Positions 58,609 to 64,000 of a stretch of DNA of 64,000 bases are shown in pieces. A program made the translations under genes and the position numbers. The first letter of the stretch is position 1; every line of letters starts with the position of its first letter. The stretch comes from Beta vulgaris subsp. vulgaris (Eukaryota; Streptophyta; Magnoliopsida; Caryophyllales; Amaranthaceae). Location of the stretch: assembly GCF_026745355.1 (NCBI RefSeq), contig NC_079208.1, forward strand, positions 60,808,892-60,872,891, given 5' to 3'. The notes beneath the pieces are model-generated. The model was not told where the DNA came from. It made no database searches and was given only the letters and a program-made list of their open reading frames with translations.

Positions 58609-58770
58609 TGTTAGGTTGTATTATTCACCTCATGGGGTACATATATATATATACAGAATAATGGGAGAGTTTACGGAATGCGAAAAGTCACAAGGAGATG
58701 TCAAAGGTCAGGTAATGCAAAAGGTTGGACATCCACCTATAATTATTCCATACATAATTATTACATAACA
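58609..58770 (-). repeat. 5' LTR of the copia element
   Basis: 162 bp on the minus strand from TGTTATGTAATAATT (58770) to ACAACCTAACA (58609). Confidence 0.88.
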
Positions 58771-60591
58771 AAAGAAAATATATTATCTTTCCTCTTTTTT
58801 TATAACTCTATTTAAGAACAGGAGAAATACCCGTTATCTTAAGCTAGTTTGTTAATTCTATGTATAAAACAGATTCAAGCTCAATCTTGGGTCATTTTCA
58901 CATTAAATGGTACCATGTGACTTACATGATGGTTATTACCTGTATATTTACCTTCCAACCAACGTAGCAATATCCAGTTGACATATATCATATGCACATG
59001 AACTATTGTAAGATTAGTGACTGTAAGATTTCTCTTTATGAATTAAACTGATCCGGTGATCCTAGTGTTTATGCTAAAATTTGCCTCTTACGACAAAATT
59101 AAAATTAGGGACGATTTAACCAGATAATAAATGTTATCATCGATGCAAGGAATGAATGCGAAGGGGATTCAAGGGATGAACACACAGAAATGGTGACGCG
59201 GAAAACCCCAATAAAGGTGGGTAAAAACCACGGGTGGAGATGGTTCTACCAATCTACTATCAGGGGTTGTCTAGATGAACAACAATCGTTACAGCTTAAG
59301 TTTGTATTTAAGTACAAATGTCGAATGTAAATTAGAATATTGAATAACTCTCTTTTGTATGTTTTTTTATATCAGTCATGCCGTATCTTTCTTTATGGCT
59401 TTTTTGTGCTTATAACTGATGAAAGTAGGTAAACTTGTAAATGATAATTATAAAAAAGTAAGTGGGTAAACTAAATTATTATTTAAAAAAAAAAATAGGT
59501 AAACTTATAAATGATAATCCAAAAAGTAAGTGGGTAAACTAAACTAAATGTATGAAATATAAGGTTATTAGATTAATATTCGAGAAAAAAACTGATGAAA
59601 GAGTAATCTGAGCCTTTTAGACTTCTAGCCTCTTTTGGTTCAAATATTACTCATCTAACTTAGTTTTGTGAGAAAAATGATTCATAGGAAACACTAGGGA
59701 TAAGCATTTAGTGTCTTCACTAGTGTGTTTGTTTAGATGAAAAACATTTCGATAAAAAACAGTTTTTCATGAAAAATGTAATTAAATAGATATTAGTTTT
59801 CCTTTGTTTGATTTGATGGAAAACTATCAACCTGAAAGAGTGGAGGAATATATTGTTTTCCTTTAGATTTGAGAGGAAAATATTTACAAGATGATGGCAA
59901 ATTCTTTTCCACCTTATTTTTCCGTTCTAAATCCCTTGTCTAACAAACACGGAAAATGGGGAAATGAGTTTTCCTTGGAAAATGTCTCTATCAAAGACCT
60001 CTCCATATAGCTAATTTGATAGGCACTATTAGGGGAGATAATGATACGAGTCGACTTCGAGTTTAAGTTAGCTCAATTTGACTATTAATTTCTGAAGTCA
60101 ATCTCACGCGAGTTGAGTATTGATTGAGTCGGGTTTCAATTGAGTCAATTTCGAATAACTCGTAAATTGTCTTATTTGATTAGAACCCTTAGGGCAGATA
60201 TTATGTTGGATTTAAGCATTTACTTTTTGTAGTAAGTAATAATGAAGTTTTCGAGTTTATCACGAGTTTTCAAATGGAGTGCCTAATATTTTAAGTTAAC
60301 TTGCTAATATCTCGAGTTATGGTCGAAATCTATTTAAGCTTACTCGAGCAGCGTGTATATAAGTTTACTGATCGAGTTGATTTTGACTAGCTCTCAAGCT
60401 ATGTCTTTTCTTATTGCTATCGCGAAACACTCCTAGTTTATTGTAACACTTTCTATTTTAGGATGTTTCAATTTAGTTGTGACACTCTCATTTTGGGTAA
60501 TAACCTCTCTCTATCTTTCTCATATCATGTTGAATCCTTTTATTTTCTTTCTTTATCTCTTTCCTTTCCAAAACTTGCCTAAAAATTTGTA
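58771..60591. other. Intergenic, no gene seen
   Basis: AT-rich. At about 59725-59990 ends such as gtgtgtttgttta and taacaaacacgga with ggaaaa/ttttcc filler suggest a decayed MITE like that at 29496. Around 60040-60400 are repeated cgagtt/aactcga motifs, also MITE-like. Neither has clear ends. Confidence 0.45.
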
Positions 60592-60875
60592 CTTCATCCG
60601 TTTCAAAATAGATGCTACATTGTCTATTTATGGGTGTTTCAAAATAGATGCTACATTGTTTTTTTTTTTTTCCTTATTTAGTAACTTTTGCCTTACACTT
60701 TTACCATTTTACTTAATTAATACATGTGGTCCCCAATTTTTTCTTTCTCCCTCCTTTTCACATGGGACCACTAGAATTAATCTACATTCCTTTATACTAC
60801 TTAAACATACTTATGAAATTTTGCCTAGGAGTCCGTTTTAATCACAATGTACTATTTATTTTGAAACGAAGGAAG
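60592..60875. mobile_element. Stowaway MITE
   Basis: CTTCATCCGTTTCAAAATAGA and TTTATTTTGAAACGAAGGAAG are inverted ends with TA at both flanks (60590-60591, 60876-60877). The left end is partly duplicated (tttcaaaatagatgctacattg twice). Confidence 0.8.
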
Positions 60876-60877
60876 TA

Positions 60878-61360
60878 ATTTTTAAAATGTCGTAACTTAA
60901 TTAAAACGATAGTAGTATTATTGGAAAATTGGACAGTTTTTGGACTAATCAATAGAAATTGTACTATATAGTTTTGTAACGAGATTGATGCATGAGATAT
61001 GTATATTATATTATTTTAGCTAGATCTCATACAATTATGAGTAAAATTTATGATTCATATGTGATATGTGGCAATCACTGCCAAGAACTACACGTACAGT
61101 AAATCTATTATAATGCATCCAGATAATTTTTTAATTGTAGCAGTGTTCCTTCTTGAATCTTGACTAATTCGTGTGTACATACCAAATTATATACAAATGC
61201 ACTATCTGCTTACTTATTCAAAACTTCATGAACTTTGGTGCCACTGTGCCTGTGCCACCTAGAGAATTATTTTTAAAAATAATTCCTGACCATTAAAGGC
61301 ACTAGATATCACTTCTGAATTGAATGAAAGTGCACAATTTTTTGATTTTTTTTAAATTAC
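60878..61360. other. Intergenic, no gene seen
   Basis: AT-rich, no recognisable element. Confidence 0.45.
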
Positions 61361-61362
61361 TA

Positions 61363-61735
61363 CTACATCCTTCGTCTCAAAATATTTTTTTATTAAGAAA
61401 TTAAGTCAGCTCAAGGGCTAACCCCTACCAAGGCTACTAGCCTTGTAGGAACTACCAGCACATTGGCTGGTAAAGCCCATCCGTCTCAAAATATAGTTCT
61501 CATTTCATTTTGCATAGTCTCCAAGACGTACCTTTGACTTAAGATATCTGCTATTTCTTATCAGCAAAAATATAAAAAGTTGATATTACGAATTTATACA
61601 TTGAGACGAATCTAACAAGACCCCTCATGAATATGTTTTTTTTTTTTTTATACATTAGTAAGAATATTTGGTCAAATTTTTTTTAAATTTGACTCTCAAA
61701 ATAGAAACGGGAACTATATTTTGGGATGAAGGAAG
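61363..61735. mobile_element. Stowaway MITE interrupted by a SINE fragment
   Basis: Left CTACATCCTTCGTCTCAAAATA and right ATATTTTGGGATGAAGGAAG with TA flanks. The left end occurs twice (61363 and 61478) because an insertion lies between. Confidence 0.72.
61386..61477 (-). mobile_element. 5'-truncated SINE inside the Stowaway
   Basis: Antisense 3' half of the 35790 SINE family (ccaaggctactagccttgtaggaact versus ttcctacaggctagtagcctgg in reverse), starting with its T-run. Flanking near-duplicate catccttcgtctcaaaatat / catccgtctcaaaatat is the TSD. Confidence 0.82.
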
Positions 61736-61737
61736 TA

Positions 61738-62196
61738 ATATATATTATTAAACGCAACAAGTACACAAATTAGAACTTTTGGACGTGCCTGGCAATCTGG
61801 CATGACCCAGCATGAAATTTTGTCATTATTAATCTAACCATTTTAGAGCCCCTATTAATTAATTAAGTTAATAATAAGAGAGGCAGATGAATTGAATAAT
61901 TAAACCATTGAAGATATGACGTCGTTTTAAATATTGTCATATTCTATTCATGGATCTGTCGGGCAATAACATTTTGCTGAAGAATAAAATTTCTTATATT
62001 TCTCTTTCACGTGTAAGAAAACGCATTGTCATGAATGTAACTACAGATTACGTGCTCTCACGTTTCAAACTGAAACCTCAAGTTTGAAGTTTGAATATTA
62101 GCAGCTCATTTAATTGTTCCATATAAATTGGATGATAGTAGAGTAACTTTATAAGAATTGGCAAACCTGATAGAGATACAAATGGTCCTTCGATTC
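61738..62196. other. Intergenic, no gene seen
   Basis: AT-rich; right border is the LINE poly(T). Confidence 0.5.
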
Positions 62197-64000
62197 TTTT
62201 TTTTTTTGATAATTATGTAGCTTTTATTAATGTTCTCGGCTAACACAGCCCAAGGTATAATCTATTACATAGATGTATTCCAGTAGTGCTAGATTACAAC
62301 CATGCAAGGAATTCAGATTTTCTATGAAGTCCTTGTTTAGCTAAGGAGTCTGCTACATGATTTGAACTTCTCACTTGATGAATTATGGAAAGAGATTCCC
62401 ATGATGACATTGCGTTTCTGATGAAGTTGATCTTGAAATTGAGATTCCATGGTCCAGTTCCTGACGAATTACACCATTTGACTGCATTTTGAGAATCCGA
62501 TTCGATGATGATGTTACTGTGGCGCGTAAGGTCATTTGCTGCTGAGATCTGGATTGCTCTGAAGATGGCATGAACTTCTGCGCTGTTGATCTCCATAAGC
62601 GGAGTCGGAGCCGAGAACATACATATGAATTTTCCAAGGCTATCCCGGAGAACTCCTCCAATAGCTGAACAGTGAGAAGTTGAGGTAAGAGAGGCGTCCA
62701 CGTTCCATTTTAGATAATTCGGGGGAGGGGCACTCCAGCTTGAATTTGGTAAGGAAGGGCCATGATGAGTTTTTGAGGGGCAGATTTCGGACCATGCTAG
62801 ACAGGAAGGATTTCGAGTGATTTCATTAACGGAGTAAGGAAACAAAGAACCCCAAGCTGAGATCCACCATCCAAGTCGGAGAAGTATTAAATCGCATAGA
62901 GCCTTCTTAGAGGAAGAAGTGTTATTGAATATTCTTTCATTTCTCTCTTTCCAAAGTGTCCATATAATCACAAAGAAAGCTGCCCACCATACTTTTTTGA
63001 AATGAGCCTTGAGGTTTGGTCTTTGCCATTGAGAAAGGTTATCCATGAGTGAGGAAGGGGCAATCCAATTGAAGTCCCAGAGATTGCACCACCAACACCA
63101 AACCTCCCATGATAGCGGGCAATGTAGAAGAAGGTGATCGACTGTTTCCGGGCTGCTCGAACAAAAAAGACACACATTTTCCTCTGGAGAGATGATTTGG
63201 AGTTTCGCGAGTTTAGCTTTAGTGTTTATTTTTCCCAGACACGCCAACCAAGAGAAGATTTCAATGCGGTGGGGCACCAATCCCTTCCATACACCACAAA
63301 TTGCATCAGTGCGAATTGAAGGTTGAGCTTTTATTAGTTCCATAGAAAAGGACTTGACTGAGAATTCTCCCCTGATATGCGGCTCCCAGATCAGCTCATC
63401 TTTTATACTTCGGGATAGGCAAACCTCATTAAGTTGTTTTTGAAGTGATTCCCGCTCTATTTGATCTCGGATTCTAAGAGGTCTGCGCCAAGTGAAGTTC
63501 CATTGCCAAGAGAGGCCGTCCCAAAAACCCATAGCAGCAATCGAGTGGTACTGGTTTTGAGATATGGAGTATAGTCTTGGAAATTGCAGTTTTAAAGGAG
63601 CGGTACCTATCCATTTCTCCTGCCAAAACAAGGTGTTGAGTCCATTACCCACTTTCTTTCGAATACCCCTTAGAGCTAGATCTTTCGCGGATGAATTATT
63701 GAGTATTGAAGAGCAGATGCTAGCCCACGGACCCCCCTTTTGCCTCGACTGAAGGTCTGTGACACAAAAGGTTCGCGAGAGATTGTATTTTGATTCGATC
63801 ACCCCTCGCCATAAAGCCATTGGTTCAGTGAAGAACCGCCATACCCATTTAAACAACAGCGCTAGATTACGATTGAGGAGATTTCCAATGGCTAGACCTC
63901 CATATTTCTTAGGAAGTTCTAAGACCGACCAGGCAGCTAGGGGGAGAGACCTTTTTTCCGAATTTCCGCTCCACAGGAAAGTTCTTTGAATCTTGATTAT
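62197..64000 (-). mobile_element. LINE (non-LTR retrotransposon), 3' part
   Basis: Minus-strand element whose 3' end is the poly(A) seen as T11 at 62197-62207, after an ~85-bp 3' UTR. The rest lies beyond the right edge. Confidence 0.88.
62294..64000 (-). CDS. LINE ORF2 C-terminal part (zf-RVT and RNase H)
   Basis: Open without a stop from 64000 down to the stop at 62294 (568 codons); no start is visible because it begins outside the window. Seen: end of the RT-connecting region (LPKKYGGLAIGN), then KYN, GGPWASICSSI, VGNGLNTLFWQEKW; a zf-RVT domain with VCLFCSS...ETVDHLLLHC and LWKERNERIFNN; and a plant RNase H domain with KWNVDASL, GGVLRDSLGKF, EVHAIFRAI, ESDSQNAVKW and NHVADSLAKQGL. This is the layout of plant L1-type LINE ORF2 ends and of cellular 'non-LTR retroelement RT' annotations. 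An intact frame over 1.7 kb suggests a fairly young copy. Confidence 0.9.
   Translation of the reverse strand: MIKIQRTFLWSGNSEKRSLPLAAWSVLELPKKYGGLAIGNLLNRNLALLFKWVWRFFTEPMALWRGVIESKYNLSRTFCVTDLQSRQKGGPWASICSSILNNSSAKDLALRGIRKKVGNGLNTLFWQEKWIGTAPLKLQFPRLYSISQNQYHSIAAMGFWDGLSWQWNFTWRRPLRIRDQIERESLQKQLNEVCLSRSIKDELIWEPHIRGEFSVKSFSMELIKAQPSIRTDAICGVWKGLVPHRIEIFSWLACLGKINTKAKLAKLQIISPEENVCLFCSSSPETVDHLLLHCPLSWEVWCWWCNLWDFNWIAPSSLMDNLSQWQRPNLKAHFKKVWWAAFFVIIWTLWKERNERIFNNTSSSKKALCDLILLRLGWWISAWGSLFPYSVNEITRNPSCLAWSEICPSKTHHGPSLPNSSWSAPPPNYLKWNVDASLTSTSHCSAIGGVLRDSLGKFICMFSAPTPLMEINSAEVHAIFRAIQISAANDLTRHSNIIIESDSQNAVKWCNSSGTGPWNLNFKINFIRNAMSSWESLSIIHQVRSSNHVADSLAKQGLHRKSEFLAWL

Larger units (their letters stand above)
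52236..58770 (-). mobile_element. Ty1/copia retrotransposon, 6.5 kb, decayed
   Basis: Order on the minus strand is 5' LTR, PBS, gag, zinc knuckle, protease, integrase, RT, RNase H, PPT, 3' LTR, which is the copia order. The coding region is broken by frameshifts and stops. An inverted piece of a relative sits in its 5' region. Flanking TSD could not be confirmed because the 3' LTR edge is altered. Confidence 0.88.

Noticed and set aside
62383..62661. 92-codon minus-strand frame
   Set aside because: Shadow of the LINE RNase H frame.

Overview
The window is plant nuclear DNA, almost certainly from a eudicot. It is AT-rich, has spliced genes with short exons and GT-AG introns, carries DREB1/CBF-type AP2 factors, and is packed with plant transposon classes (Stowaway, Tourist-like, hAT, MULE, Helitron, SINE, TRIM, copia, LINE). 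I cannot name the species from sequence alone; Caryophyllales is only a guess.

Host genes, left to right. (1) A minus-strand gene (824-3276, running off the left edge) encodes an XS-type zinc-finger protein; only its first coding exon is visible. (2) A four-exon plus-strand gene (8470-10157) encodes a 179-residue RAB6-interacting golgin-like protein. (3) A ten-exon plus-strand gene (12294-18351) encodes a 503-residue tRNA dimethylallyltransferase of the IPT2 type, apparently with one GC-AG intron. (4, 5) Two intronless DREB1/CBF-like genes (25588-26364 and 34841-35536) form a dispersed tandem pair 8.5 kb apart. I see no other intact host gene. From 36 kb to the right end the window is transposons, their debris and an rDNA-derived block.

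Mobile DNA is layered. Many insertions keep exact target-site duplications (TSDs), so ends can be placed to the base: three SINEs with 16-bp TSDs, two gene-capturing MULEs with 9-bp TSDs (one holds the first ~90 codons of RPL27A, the other holds a hAT insertion), a foldback MULE with 10-bp TSDs, several hAT elements with 8-bp TSDs, a Stowaway inserted in a Stowaway of its own family, two solo LTRs of one family (one inside a Tourist-like element, one inside a Helitron), a 253-bp TRIM, a 6.5-kb decayed copia element (52236-58770) with 97% similar LTRs, a truncated copia, and the 3' part of a LINE at the right edge. Between SINE and Helitron lies a chimeric rDNA-like block: four ~300-bp GC-rich repeats fused to an internal ~535-bp piece of 25S rRNA.

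The most interesting signal is in the DREB1 pair. Just before the CBF signature, both genes carry three consecutive inverted repeats in the same order inside coding sequence. The arms differ between the genes yet stay complementary within each gene: the middle stem is 19 bp in one and 15 bp in the other with unrelated arm sequence, and the third shows paired compensatory codon changes. This suggests either a selected mRNA structure in cold-response genes or repeated hairpin correction by template switching. The second paralog also replaces the Arg of the AP2 YRG element with His.
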